In this document: positions 16,575 through 25,320 of the stretch, in pieces
Position numbering within the stretch: the stretch's first letter is position 1
How the letters are laid out: every line of letters starts with the position of its first letter
NCBI GenBank assembly: GCA_902761145.1
Contig: CACWJA010000003.1
Coordinates: 64,092 to 128,091, forward strand
Direction: 5' to 3'
Origin: an uncultured bacterium
GTDB lineage: Bacteria; Patescibacteriota; Saccharimonadia; Saccharimonadales; Saccharimonadaceae
Length of the DNA stretch: 64,000 nt
Notes under the pieces: model-generated
What the model was told of the DNA's origin: nothing
What the model saw: the letters and a program-made list of their open reading frames with translations, nothing else
Databases searched by the model: none
Made by a program: the position numbers and the translations under genes

Positions 16575-17171
16575 CTATTGCTCTTCCTCACTCTGCTCCT
16601 TTTTCCTATGCCCACGTTTTTTAGCGCGCGATATCAAATCAGTTACCGCCTTCAGATCTTCACCACTAATGTCAGAATATTTAAATGTATACGTAGTTTC
16701 ATCACCCACAGTAGCCAAGCGCAGAGTACCGTAATGAAAAAGATTTTGTAATATACCTTCCTGGCGAAAACTCGCATCCTCCACTGATACCAAATCTATA
16801 ACATTGACCGAATTCGCAAACGGCGACAACATTATCATTTGGATAGCTCGTTTATTCGTAATAAACAACTTATTCCCACCATATATCCTCAATGATACTA
16901 AGCCTATCAGCACTGCAGCCGCCAGCAAAGCCGCAAGTATTATAAAGATATAATTCTGCCCCATCTCATCTATCATAGACTGCCCCATTAGCACCAATAA
17001 AAATGCCAATAGCAAAATAATCATTGCTATACCAGTACCACATATTATCAGCATCAAGCATACCTTCGCCCTCCGAAAAGCGAATTCCACATACTCATCC
17101 TCATCTAGCCTTAATCCCGGAAAATCCTTCTTGCTTCGTTCATGGCGAATCTTAGCCAAGTTCTCGTCCAT
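16575..17171 (-). CDS. Membrane protein with bacterial PH-like domain
   Basis: A 198-residue protein with two transmembrane helices (about residues 36-63 and 72-94), then a bacterial PH-like domain: LFITNKRAIQM, the VNVIDLVSVED segment and LRLATVG. A basic/acidic tail ends the protein. The pattern (tandem helices, then a NKR-containing PH strand) is typical of the bPH_2 family, whose precise role is unknown. An AAGGAG ribosome binding site and an upstream TATAAT support the start. It follows ruvB by 18 bases on the same strand, so it may be in an operon with it. Confidence 0.7.
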   Translation of the reverse strand: MDENLAKIRHERSKKDFPGLRLDEDEYVEFAFRRAKVCLMLIICGTGIAMIILLLAFLLVLMGQSMIDEMGQNYIFIILAALLAAAVLIGLVSLRIYGGNKLFITNKRAIQMIMLSPFANSVNVIDLVSVEDASFRQEGILQNLFHYGTLRLATVGDETTYTFKYSDISGEDLKAVTDLISRAKKRGHRKKEQSEEEQ

Positions 17172-17189
17172 TATGACTCCTTTTTATTA

Positions 17190-18209
17190 TTATACCTTAT
17201 TTTTAGCATTTTGTAAATGTTTTCTCCCCTTCTCTGTTACCACTCTCCCCCGTGGAGTCCGTGCCAATAAACCTAATTGTAATAAATATGGTTCATAATA
17301 GTCTTCTATCGTAGCGGCTTCATCGCCAGTAAGTGCTGCTATAGTAGTCAGTCCTACAGGCCTGTCACCATAATTCTCATACATTAATTCCAACATATTA
17401 CGATCCGCTGGATCCAGCCCGAGGTAATCTATTTCCATCAGCCGCATTGCCCCTCGAGCAACTTCCACATCTACAATGCCATCCCCATTGACATCAGCAT
17501 AGTCACGCACCCGTTTAAATATCCGGTTCGCTATCCTTGGCGTAAGCCGCGATCTAGTAGCCAGCAGCTCCGTGGCCTCTGGCTGAATTTTAGTATTAAG
17601 TATCCCCGCCGTACGATTAATTATCCGTTCTATCTCCGGCTCTTTATAATATTCCAATCTATGAATTATCCCAAATCTATCCCTGAGTGGCCCCGCCAAA
17701 GACCCAGTCCTCGTAGTGGCCCCTATCACAGTAAATTTCGGCAAATCTAGTCGCACACTTCGCGCTGCTGGGCCTTTGCCTATTACTATATCCAGTTTGT
17801 AATCTTCCATCGCAGAATAAAGCACTTCTTCCACCGCTCGCCTCAATCGATGAATCTCATCGATAAACAATACATCACCATCTTTTAAATTCGTGAGTAT
17901 CGATGCCAAATCCCCTGCTCTCTCTATTGCCGGCCCACTCGTTACCCTAAGAGATGCGCCTAGTTCATGTGCTATCACCCCCGCCATTGTAGTTTTTCCT
18001 AGTCCTGGTGGGCCATACAGTAACACGTGGTCAAGCGTACTTCCATCACCGCGCTTTTTTACTGCTTCTATGGCTAACTTAATATTCCTCTTCAAATGCT
18101 CTTGCCCAATGTATTCATCAAAAGTAACAGGACGAAGCGATATTTCGATCTTCTCCTCTTCAGTATCGTCACTGGCCATCGTCGGCTCTACTACCCTCTC
18201 TATTGCCAT
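17190..18209 (-). CDS. ruvB: Holliday junction branch migration helicase RuvB
   Basis: A 339-residue AAA+ motor that drives branch migration with RuvA. Visible are [17 protein letters not shown], Walker [10 protein letters not shown], Walker B FIDEIHRL, sensor 1 (IGATTRTG), the arginine-finger region GPLRDRFG and a C-terminal winged helix with GLTTIAAL. Length is normal. The start is leaderless: TATAAT, six bases (GTAAAT), ATG. ruvA and ruvC are not in the window. Confidence 0.96.
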   Translation of the reverse strand: MAIERVVEPTMASDDTEEEKIEISLRPVTFDEYIGQEHLKRNIKLAIEAVKKRGDGSTLDHVLLYGPPGLGKTTMAGVIAHELGASLRVTSGPAIERAGDLASILTNLKDGDVLFIDEIHRLRRAVEEVLYSAMEDYKLDIVIGKGPAARSVRLDLPKFTVIGATTRTGSLAGPLRDRFGIIHRLEYYKEPEIERIINRTAGILNTKIQPEATELLATRSRLTPRIANRIFKRVRDYADVNGDGIVDVEVARGAMRLMEIDYLGLDPADRNMLELMYENYGDRPVGLTTIAALTGDEAATIEDYYEPYLLQLGLLARTPRGRVVTEKGRKHLQNAKNKV

Positions 18210-18215
18210 ATTTAC

Positions 18216-18221
18216 ATTATA
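18216..18221 (-). promoter_or_regulatory. -10 box of ruvB, leaderless
   Basis: TATAAT six bases before the ruvB ATG. Confidence 0.6.
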
Positions 18222-18236
18222 TCAAATCAAGGCTTA

Positions 18237-18308
18237 TTCTCAAAAGAAGATGACGCCACTTCCGAGACATCATCTTCTGAGAAAAGGAATTAGCTGCCTA
18301 AAATTCCT
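18237..18308 (-). terminator. Tandem hairpins after the CBM26-type surface gene
   Basis: A first stem, AGGAATT/AATTCCT (18285-18308), begins at the stop codon and is followed on the minus strand by TTTTCT. A second, longer imperfect stem pairs AGAAGATGA with TCATCTTCT and TTCTCA with TGAGAA. Confidence 0.6.
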
Positions 18309-20002
18309 TAAGCTTTTTTACGCTTCATAGCCACTAGAACTATAGCAAGAACTACTGCAGTAGTCAAACATCCGACAAGGCTTGCAGCGGTAGTGCGATA
18401 TATATTTTGCCCTACACCTGTATTTGGCACTGCTAGATCGGATCCTTCATCGTTATCTGGAACCGCCGATTCAGAACTTTCTTCGTCATCAGGAGATATT
18501 TTTTCATACACCGCTGTGAATTCGGCGTCTTCAAGCACCACAAAACTTGAGTCGACTTCATTCCCATCTTTGTCAATAAGGTACATGAACTTATAGCCGC
18601 TCTTTTCTAAATCTAATCCTTCCATCATCTGCTCATAAGTTGTACCGTAGCCAAAGCTATATGTTCTTCCGTCAACAGATACGGTTAGCATCTTCAGCGT
18701 AAAAGATATTTGTACTTCTAGATCGTCTTTGATGTCGTCAAGCGTCAAAACCCCATCTTCCATTTCATATTCTTCACCATTTACTAGGATCTTGTCGATA
18801 TCATATCCTTCATTTGTAACAATTCTCAGAGAATAATCATCTCCATAGTACAAATTTACTGGTGATTCAATGTCATCCCCCGATAAAGTCTTGATTGTAC
18901 CGTTTTCGCCCACAATGAATGTTATATGGTATATTCTCGCTTCAAATTCTGCATCGAAATATAGCCCGATAAAATTACCGTCATTAAAAGAGTACTGATA
19001 ATTGTCTTCTCCTGGTACGCCATCAATGGTAGTTATATCGCTCTCGTCAAATTGTGGTACGCCCTGGTCATAAGACAAAATCTTTTTTACCGTAATATTC
19101 TTAATCTGATATCCAGGGTTCGGTGTAACTTTGATATTAATATCATTATCACTGTCTTCTGGATATGTAGCGCTCAAAGTGCCGTTAACAATGTCGTCAC
19201 TTATTACGATGTCCTTTCTCTCTTCTAACTCATTCATAGCCTTGCCAAGTGCATTGTAGGCGTCCAGATATTCGCTACCGAAGGTCTCACCCTCATTAGA
19301 GATTGATAGCTTGTGAAGAACATCATTGTTTAAGTTTAATTTAGAGATATAATACGCACCAAGATTATAATCACCTTGGTTGTCCTCAGTCACATCTTCT
19401 ATATTTTCAATCTTATCTCCCAATGCAGCCTTTACCGCCCCCCAAGTCTCTGCCGTATATTTGTTGCCGTCTAGGCTATCTGCTTCTTCTACCATAGCTA
19501 CCAAAGCACTGACATCATTTACGGCCCACTCACCTTTGTATTTGCCGTTGCCCTGCCTGTCGCTTTCTTCAAATAAATATGCTAATGAATTTACTAAATC
19601 TTTAGTATCGTTGATTACGCTTAGATCAATGGTTTGTCTGCCGCCCCCATCAAAAATTACTTTGTTATAATGTTTTCCATAGCTATCGGTAAGAGTATAG
19701 CAATATACATCTCCTCCGTCGTCGGTCATCAATACGCCTGGCCAACCCGCCAACTCGCCATCACTGTTAGAAGTATCCCAAGCATACATGTTGTAAGAGT
19801 TTTGCTCCTTCAAGACATTAGACTTAGTACACATTTTAAAGCCTGTCTTTATGTAAGTATTGTCATTCCATGAAGCAGATTCGGTGCCTCTTGCTGTGAA
19901 TTCAACCGTCGTAGGATAATTGTAAGCATTCACATTATTAGTACCAATAAATGTGCCAATAATCAAAGCGCCAACGACAGCCTTCGATCCAATGATTTTC
20001 AT
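18308..20002 (-). CDS. Wall-anchored surface protein with CBM26-like domain and VPNTG sorting signal
   Basis: A 564-residue surface protein. A Sec signal peptide ends near residue 26 (NNVNA/YNYP). Residues about 55-130 resemble starch-binding module CBM26: MYAWDTSNSDGELAGWPG, VIFDGGGRQTIDL. An alpha-helical FIVAR-like region follows (about 145-265), then beta-rich repeats of the InlB/Listeria-Bacteroides kind (about 268-490). The C-terminus is a canonical sorting signal: VPNTG, a hydrophobic helix and KRKKA. The protein probably binds glucan or host glycans on the outside of the cell. A strong AAGGAGG site and a consensus promoter precede it. No sortase gene is in the window. Confidence 0.75.
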   Translation of the reverse strand: MKIIGSKAVVGALIIGTFIGTNNVNAYNYPTTVEFTARGTESASWNDNTYIKTGFKMCTKSNVLKEQNSYNMYAWDTSNSDGELAGWPGVLMTDDGGDVYCYTLTDSYGKHYNKVIFDGGGRQTIDLSVINDTKDLVNSLAYLFEESDRQGNGKYKGEWAVNDVSALVAMVEEADSLDGNKYTAETWGAVKAALGDKIENIEDVTEDNQGDYNLGAYYISKLNLNNDVLHKLSISNEGETFGSEYLDAYNALGKAMNELEERKDIVISDDIVNGTLSATYPEDSDNDINIKVTPNPGYQIKNITVKKILSYDQGVPQFDESDITTIDGVPGEDNYQYSFNDGNFIGLYFDAEFEARIYHITFIVGENGTIKTLSGDDIESPVNLYYGDDYSLRIVTNEGYDIDKILVNGEEYEMEDGVLTLDDIKDDLEVQISFTLKMLTVSVDGRTYSFGYGTTYEQMMEGLDLEKSGYKFMYLIDKDGNEVDSSFVVLEDAEFTAVYEKISPDDEESSESAVPDNDEGSDLAVPNTGVGQNIYRTTAASLVGCLTTAVVLAIVLVAMKRKKA

Positions 20003-20045
20003 ATATAACCTCCTTTTTATATTAATATGACCTTTTCTTTGTTTT

Positions 20046-20074
20046 AATATATCATCACAAAATTCTTATGTCAA
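20046..20074 (-). promoter_or_regulatory. Consensus promoter of the CBM26-type gene
   Basis: TTGACA (20074-20069), a 17-base spacer, TATATT (20051-20046). About 45 bases of leader precede the ATG. Confidence 0.75.
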
Positions 20075-20190
20075 TACTTTTTGCTCAAATTTTGATCTTA
20101 TTATATAAGAGCTTTGTTCTACTTAAAGAACAAAATAGATATCGATTTCTACGTCTTCCAATATTGGCAAATAAAGTAACGTTTTTTTGC

Positions 20191-20217
20191 TTAGCACTCT
20201 TGCATTGTAAGTGCTAA
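20191..20217 (+). promoter_or_regulatory. CIRCE operator 1 of dnaK (one mismatch)
   Basis: TTAGCACTC, nine bases, AAGTGCTAA: an HrcA binding site with one deviation in the second arm. The -35 of dnaK lies across its spacer. Confidence 0.85.
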
Positions 20218-20228
20218 TGTGCTATACT
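20200..20228 (+). promoter_or_regulatory. dnaK promoter
   Basis: TTGCAT (20200-20205), 17 bases, TATACT (20223-20228), placed between and across the two CIRCE sites. Binding of HrcA at either site would block polymerase or initiation. Confidence 0.75.
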
Positions 20229-20237
20229 AGAGGTAGA

Positions 20238-20264
20238 TTAGCACTCACGTGCCACGAGTGCTAA
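20238..20264 (+). promoter_or_regulatory. CIRCE operator 2 of dnaK (perfect)
   Basis: TTAGCACTC, nine bases, GAGTGCTAA: a perfect match to the consensus HrcA operator, just downstream of the -10. The rest of the gap 20003-20303 is AT-rich with nothing else seen. Confidence 0.95.
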
Positions 20265-20303
20265 GCACAAGAAAAATAATAAATAATTAAAAGGAGGATT
20301 ATA

Positions 20304-22193
20304 ATGAGTAAAATAATCGGCATAGACCTCGGTACCACCAACTCAGCATTTGCCTATATGGTAGCTGGCAAGCCAGAAGTTATCACCAACAGTGAAGGCG
20401 ATCGCACTACCCCATCAGTAGTAGCCGTCACTAAGAAAGGTGAGCGCTTAGTAGGTAAAGTAGCTCAACGTCAGCGCGTCACCAACCCCAAAAATACTAT
20501 TTATGGTATCAAGCGTCTCATCGGTCGCAAGTTCGACGACGAAGAGGTTCAGCGCGATATCAAGATTAGTCCATACAAAATAGTTAAAAAAGGCCACGGT
20601 GTGGCCGTAGAAATGGACGGCAAAGAATACACCCCAGAAGAAATCAGCGCTATGATCTTGTCAAAGATCAAGGCCGACGCAGAAGCCTTCCTGGGCGAGC
20701 CAGTCACGGAGGCTATCATTACTGTACCAGCCTACTTCGACGACTCTCAGCGCCAGGCCACCAAGGATGCTGGCAAGATCGCTGGCCTCGAAGTCAAACG
20801 TATTATCAACGAGCCTACCGCAGCTGCCTTGGCCTACGGTCTAGAGAGCAAAAAAGACGAAAAAATCGCCGTATTCGACCTAGGTGGTGGCACATTTGAC
20901 GTGTCCGTTCTGGAACTCGGTGATGGAGTATTCGAAGTAATGTCCACCAATGGTGACACACACCTCGGTGGTGAAGACTTCGATAATATCATCGTTAATT
21001 TCCTAGTCGACGAATTCAAAAAAGAATCCGGTATAGATATCAAAGGCGACGCCGCCGCTATGCAGCGCGTCAAAGACGAAGCCGAGAAAGCCAAAAAAGA
21101 GCTCTCCAGCAGTACTTCTACCGATATCAACCTTCCCTTCTTGTCTGCTGATGCTGATGGCCCTAAGCATTTCGAATACACCCTTACTCGTGCTAAGCTA
21201 GAAGAGCTAGTACAGCCTCTGCTAGATCGCTTAGCCAGCCCAGTAGAGAAAGCTCTAAAAGACGCTAAGTTGAATACTAAAGATATAGATGAAATAGTAA
21301 TGGTAGGCGGTATGACTCGCATGCCAGCCGTAGTAGAAAAAGTCAAATCTATCTTCGGCAAAGACCCAATGCAAGGCGTAAACCCAGACGAAGTTGTAGC
21401 CGTAGGCGCAGCTATCCAGGGCGGCGTACTCCAAGGTGATGTCAAAGACGTATTGCTTCTAGATGTCACTCCGCTTACCCTCGGTATCGAGACCATGGGC
21501 GGTGTTCGCACTCCACTTATCGATCGCAACACTACTATTCCTACATCTAAGTCCGAAGTATTCTCTACTGCTAGCGACAACCAGCCACAGGTAGAGATCC
21601 ACGTGCTCCAGGGTGAGCGTGAATTCGCCAAAGACAACAAGTCCCTTGGTAGATTTATCCTAGATGGCATCGCACCAGCGCCACGTGGCGTGCCTCAGAT
21701 AGAAGTCACCTTCAATCTAGACGCCAACGGTATCCTTAATGTCACCGCCAAGGACAAGGGTACTGGCAAAGAGCAGTCTATTACTATCCAAAACTCCGGC
21801 AACATGAGCAAAGAAGATATCGAAAAAGCTCAGAAAGAAGCTGAAATGCACGCCGAAGAGGATAAGAAGAAAAAGGAATCCATCGACGCGAAAAACCACC
21901 TAGAAAACGCCATCTATCAGGCAGAAAAAATGCCAGATGAGTTCAAGGACAAAATCAGCGACGAAGACAAAGAGACCATCAAAAAAGCCGTAGAAGATGC
22001 CAAAAAGACACTTAGCGACGAGTCCGCCGGCAAAGATGCCTACGAGCAAGCCGTCAAAGATCTAAATGACCGCATCATGCCTATCGGCGCCAAGATGTAT
22101 CAGTCCGATAGCAGCGACGCCAAGGCCAAGGATGATAAGAAAGACGACAAGTCTGACGACGAACCAGTCGAAGGCGAAGTGGTAGATAAATAA
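20304..22193 (+). CDS. dnaK: Chaperone DnaK (Hsp70)
   Basis: A 629-residue Hsp70. The ATPase domain carries [23 protein letters not shown] and [12 protein letters not shown]. The substrate domain begins after the [14 protein letters not shown] linker region. The acidic, disordered C-terminus ([19 protein letters not shown]) follows the helical lid. It has a strong AAGGAGG ribosome binding site. It works with GrpE, encoded at the right end of the window, and with DnaJ, which is not seen here. Two CIRCE operators place it under HrcA, whose partial gene is also in this window, about 41 kb away. Confidence 0.98.
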   Translation: MSKIIGIDLGTTNSAFAYMVAGKPEVITNSEGDRTTPSVVAVTKKGERLVGKVAQRQRVTNPKNTIYGIKRLIGRKFDDEEVQRDIKISPYKIVKKGHGVAVEMDGKEYTPEEISAMILSKIKADAEAFLGEPVTEAIITVPAYFDDSQRQATKDAGKIAGLEVKRIINEPTAAALAYGLESKKDEKIAVFDLGGGTFDVSVLELGDGVFEVMSTNGDTHLGGEDFDNIIVNFLVDEFKKESGIDIKGDAAAMQRVKDEAEKAKKELSSSTSTDINLPFLSADADGPKHFEYTLTRAKLEELVQPLLDRLASPVEKALKDAKLNTKDIDEIVMVGGMTRMPAVVEKVKSIFGKDPMQGVNPDEVVAVGAAIQGGVLQGDVKDVLLLDVTPLTLGIETMGGVRTPLIDRNTTIPTSKSEVFSTASDNQPQVEIHVLQGEREFAKDNKSLGRFILDGIAPAPRGVPQIEVTFNLDANGILNVTAKDKGTGKEQSITIQNSGNMSKEDIEKAQKEAEMHAEEDKKKKESIDAKNHLENAIYQAEKMPDEFKDKISDEDKETIKKAVEDAKKTLSDESAGKDAYEQAVKDLNDRIMPIGAKMYQSDSSDAKAKDDKKDDKSDDEPVEGEVVDK

Positions 22194-22220
22194 TTTACAA
22201 TCTACCTACCCACCTCACAC

Positions 22221-22252
22221 AAAATATAGCCACTTTACGGTGGCTATATTTT
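22221..22252. terminator. Bidirectional terminator between dnaK and the FISUMP gene
   Basis: A 13-pair stem (AAAATATAGCCAC / GTGGCTATATTTT) with T-rich sides both ways, placed between convergent genes. Confidence 0.75.
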
Positions 22253-22268
22253 ACTGCAATCTAGCAAA

Positions 22269-24251
22269 TTATTCAGCTAGACAACGGATAGTTTCACCAT
22301 TACCTCTATCGCTTATGCCTGCTGGGCCAACGTTGCTAGAACCGAAATACAAAGCATACGCATCGACACTATTGTAGCTTGTGCTAGACCAATAATTACC
22401 GTAACCGCCGGAACTCTCCAATGAACCATAGCTAATTTGTCCAGACCGAACTAACCATAATGGCACCGTACGGATCTTACTAAAGCCGCCATCTAAGTAC
22501 TCGTGATAATAACAATACCCATCACAGCCCTCACGGATAGTATCTTCTATGAAGTTACTACTTACGATCAAGTTAGCCATATCGCTATAATTAATATCAT
22601 TAGCATTTGGGCCAGTGGGTAGTCTCCATCCAGCAGGGCAAATAGATGTAGACATATCATCATATTGTGCGACAACCTCAGTTGTATCATTATTTGCTAC
22701 CGCAGCAGACCAGGTATAGTAGTTGCCAGCATGGTTATGTGCACTACAGTCCGAATGGGCGGCCTGACAAGCCTCCAATGAAGCATACCGCGTATCACCA
22801 TCTGCAGTACCAGAGCTATAGTAATACACACCACCAGGATCGGCAGAATATGGCACACGAGCGCTATTTCTCCACTCACTTACTGATGTGCCATTGAAAC
22901 TAATCGTACTGTTTGCAGGCGTCCATTCTTCAACAATATTTGTATCAGCTGGAGTAAAAGTAGTCTCTGTACTCAAGTCTAAGTCCAGGTTCTGGGTCAT
23001 CCAGATATTACCATCTGCTAGTTTAGAGATGTAGTAATTCTTTTGATCACGATTATCTTTTAGCTGGTACTCATCTCCTTCTGCCATAGATTCTATTACG
23101 CTAGCTTTATCTGTTTCAGACAATGTAGCGAAGTCTTGCATATAGGTAAGGTCGCCTATGACTGGTAGTGCTTCCTCCCATTGGGCATAGAGAGTGACAT
23201 TTTGCGTTTCGTCTATGGCGGCAGTAAACTCTGTTTCATCAGCATATGCTTCACTAGTACCATCTGCTGCCGTATTCCAGCCAGTGAAGTTATAGCCATC
23301 TTTGGTGTAAGTGTTTGCTGGAAGAGTGATAGTATCTCCTGCTATGATAGTCATTCCTTCCATATCTACTCCGCCATCATTACCATTGCCATTGAAGGAT
23401 AGGTTGGTGATGTAGTTTGGCTCTGCTTCGTAGTTTATCTCACTTCCTTCATAGGTACCATATGGAACATCTGGAGTGATGTAGAATCCATAGTAGATGG
23501 TGGTAGTGTCATTAGCTTCTGTTTCTACATAGTCTGTAGCTTTAAGGACAGTAGGAACATCTGAATCTATGGAGAGAGGCATATATACTTCAGCATCTTT
23601 GGTGGTAGGTTTTTCGTCTAGAGCTAAGCCATAGGTATTGTCTGTGAGGGGAGCTAGTTCACCTTCGCTTGCTGCTACCATAGGAATTACTTTAGAAGAA
23701 TCCGTGGTAGATACTAGGTCTGTGTTATCCGTATAGGCAGTGAGAGTATAGCCTGCTTCGGTAGCTTCTTTTACTGTAGCTTTTACTTCTGCTACGGCGA
23801 ATACTGGCTCGTCTGCTACTTCTATAGTGATATCTCCTCCAGTAACGTCTAGTGTTAAACCATCTCCTTCTACTGCATTGGTATTATTCTTATTAGCACT
23901 AGCAAGGAGAGTGGTAAGTGTACCAGCACTAGCTAGAAGTGCTATGGCAGATAGACCTGCTGCAATACGCTTCTTAGACTTAAGTACTGCCTTGGTACTA
24001 TCTATGGTATGTACTAGTTTAGTTACTTTGCCGGATTTCTTTTGTTTTCTATACAGAATAGCTACTACAATAGCAGCTATAGTTAGTATTAATACTGCAC
24101 CTATGGCAGTAGCTTCTGGGCCTCCTATACTGTGAGTAAATAAACCCGTGTCTGGGACTGATATATCTGTAGTGCCAGTAGCATGATCTACTGGAGTAGA
24201 ACCACCTGGTTCTACTATATTAATTTTGATATTAGTATTTGTAGCAGCCAT
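22269..24251 (-). CDS. FISUMP-domain adhesin-like protein with N-terminal VPDTG motif
   Basis: A 660-residue protein. Unusually, a sorting-like sequence lies at the N-terminus: VPDTG at residues 32-36, a hydrophobic helix (about 47-66) and RKQKKSGK. A second hydrophobic segment follows after a basic stretch (about 95-115). Then come an extracellular beta-rich region, one InlB B-repeat (Flg_new type: ITLPANTYTKDGYNFTGWNT) and a C-terminal FISUMP domain with NIWMTQNLDLDL, SICPAGWRLPTG and NYWSSTSYNS. Repeat and FISUMP parts closely resemble the protein at 56477-59239. The start is backed by a GGAGGCGAG site. Its promoter contains a (TA)12 tract. Probable role: adhesion, possibly to the host cell. 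Confidence 0.75.
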   Translation of the reverse strand: MAATNTNIKINIVEPGGSTPVDHATGTTDISVPDTGLFTHSIGGPEATAIGAVLILTIAAIVVAILYRKQKKSGKVTKLVHTIDSTKAVLKSKKRIAAGLSAIALLASAGTLTTLLASANKNNTNAVEGDGLTLDVTGGDITIEVADEPVFAVAEVKATVKEATEAGYTLTAYTDNTDLVSTTDSSKVIPMVAASEGELAPLTDNTYGLALDEKPTTKDAEVYMPLSIDSDVPTVLKATDYVETEANDTTTIYYGFYITPDVPYGTYEGSEINYEAEPNYITNLSFNGNGNDGGVDMEGMTIIAGDTITLPANTYTKDGYNFTGWNTAADGTSEAYADETEFTAAIDETQNVTLYAQWEEALPVIGDLTYMQDFATLSETDKASVIESMAEGDEYQLKDNRDQKNYYISKLADGNIWMTQNLDLDLSTETTFTPADTNIVEEWTPANSTISFNGTSVSEWRNSARVPYSADPGGVYYYSSGTADGDTRYASLEACQAAHSDCSAHNHAGNYYTWSAAVANNDTTEVVAQYDDMSTSICPAGWRLPTGPNANDINYSDMANLIVSSNFIEDTIREGCDGYCYYHEYLDGGFSKIRTVPLWLVRSGQISYGSLESSGGYGNYWSSTSYNSVDAYALYFGSSNVGPAGISDRGNGETIRCLAE

Positions 24252-24302
24252 AATGTATTACTCGCCTCCTATATATGGTTATTTATTGTTATTATGCTTA
24301 CA

Positions 24303-24334
24303 ATTATATATATATATATATATATATAAGTCAA
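24303..24334 (-). promoter_or_regulatory. (TA)12 tract between -35 and -10 of the FISUMP gene
   Basis: On the minus strand TTGACT (24334-24329) is followed by an uninterrupted TA run (24328-24305) that merges into TATAAT (24308-24303). The spacer to TATAAT is 20 bases; one or two TA units fewer would give 18 or 16. A second TTGACT overlaps five bases further upstream. Gain or loss of TA units by slipped pairing would switch promoter strength. Confidence 0.7.
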
Positions 24335-24546
24335 GTCAAGATTTTGTATGCGCCCATAGCATATTGGCCTCTATCGCGTCACGCTTATGTTACATAAGCA
24401 ACCACGCACCAATGCAGCATTATTATATCTATTATCACCACTACTATACTCTCTACGATCAACATTTCTGGCTTTCTCCATCTAGCATTCCTCTATCGCA
24501 GATATGCAAAATATATGGACTCTGTCCAGTCAAAATCGTAATATGT
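24335..24546. other. Intergenic region with a palindrome
   Basis: Between the TA promoter and the phosphotransacetylase-like gene no further gene is seen. At 24383-24399 lies a perfect palindrome, GCTTATGT-T-ACATAAGC, a possible operator for either divergent gene. Confidence 0.45.
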
Positions 24547-24552
24547 TATAAT
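24547..24552 (+). promoter_or_regulatory. -10 box of the pta-like operon, leaderless
   Basis: TATAAT, six bases (TTACCC), ATG at 24559. It argues against a longer frame that begins at 24226. Confidence 0.6.
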
Positions 24553-24558
24553 TTACCC

Positions 24559-25320
24559 ATGAAAATCATTTTTCCAGAACTAAATAATCCATTGGCCCAA
24601 AAAGCTATCCAAGGGTTTCCCGATATAGACTTCCTTCCCGCACCAAACTTGCATACTGCCGTACATCTACTCGCTTCTGGCCAGGCAGATACTATGATTT
24701 CTGGCCTAGATTATTCCTCTCGCGACGTTCTTTTAGCTTACAAAGATCAGTTACCGCTAAAGTCCAAATACTTTTCCAGCTGCTTTATCTGCGAGCGGGG
24801 AAATACGCATTTTGCCCTCGCCGACGGCGGCGTCAATAAACTCCCCACCAAGGAACAGCTCTATACTATAGTCGAAGACACAGCTATTACTTATAGCAAT
24901 TATTACCACGAACAGCCCATCATCGCCATGCTTTCCTATTCCACTAATGGCAGCGGCGGCAAAAACCCAGATCTCGACAAAATCCACTATGTCATAGAGC
25001 AGATTCGCTTATCTCATCCAGACTGGATTATCGATGGCGAAATGCAGCTAGATGCCGCCATTAATCCAGATATTAGCCACAAAAAATTCCCCGCCTCTCA
25101 AGTAGCCGGCCGCGCCAATATCTTAATTGTGCCAGATCTTAATACTGGCAACATCCTCTACAAAGCCTTGGAATATCTCGGCAGTTTTACCATAGCTGGA
25201 CCCATGATTCAAGGCTTCAGCATCCCCCTCGCCGATCTCTCACGTGGCAGCACGGTAGAAGATATTGTTTTAACGATCAAAATCCTCAGCAATCAAGTGC
25301 TAAAAGAAAGGAACAAATGA
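24559..25320 (+). CDS. Phosphate acetyl/butyryltransferase-like protein
   Basis: A 253-residue protein of the PTA_PTB fold, converting acetyl phosphate and CoA to acetyl-CoA if active. Family features are LSYSTNGSGGKNPDLDK, DGEMQLDAAINP and the C-terminal block from GRANILIVPDLNTGN to GPMIQGFSIPLADLSRGS. It is shorter than typical enzymes (about 330 residues), mainly in the N-terminal half. The leaderless promoter sets the start at MKIIFPELNN. Its stop overlaps the glmM start (ATGA), so it is the first gene of a three-gene operon. Substrate specificity cannot be told from sequence. Confidence 0.8.
   Translation: MKIIFPELNNPLAQKAIQGFPDIDFLPAPNLHTAVHLLASGQADTMISGLDYSSRDVLLAYKDQLPLKSKYFSSCFICERGNTHFALADGGVNKLPTKEQLYTIVEDTAITYSNYYHEQPIIAMLSYSTNGSGGKNPDLDKIHYVIEQIRLSHPDWIIDGEMQLDAAINPDISHKKFPASQVAGRANILIVPDLNTGNILYKALEYLGSFTIAGPMIQGFSIPLADLSRGSTVEDIVLTIKILSNQVLKERNK

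Noticed and set aside
20834-21670. Long minus-strand frame inside dnaK
   Set aside because: It is the usual antisense shadow of dnaK, Ser/Arg-rich and without any start signal.
24305-24328. CRISPR or longer tandem repeat arrays
   Set aside because: The only tandem repeat seen is the TA run; no spaced direct repeats of CRISPR type or cas genes occur anywhere in the window.
24226-24558. N-terminal extension of the phosphotransacetylase-like protein from 24226
   Set aside because: The extension is low-complexity (Tyr/Ile-rich translation of the TA tract and promoter region) and lies upstream of a TATAAT six bases before the ATG at 24559.
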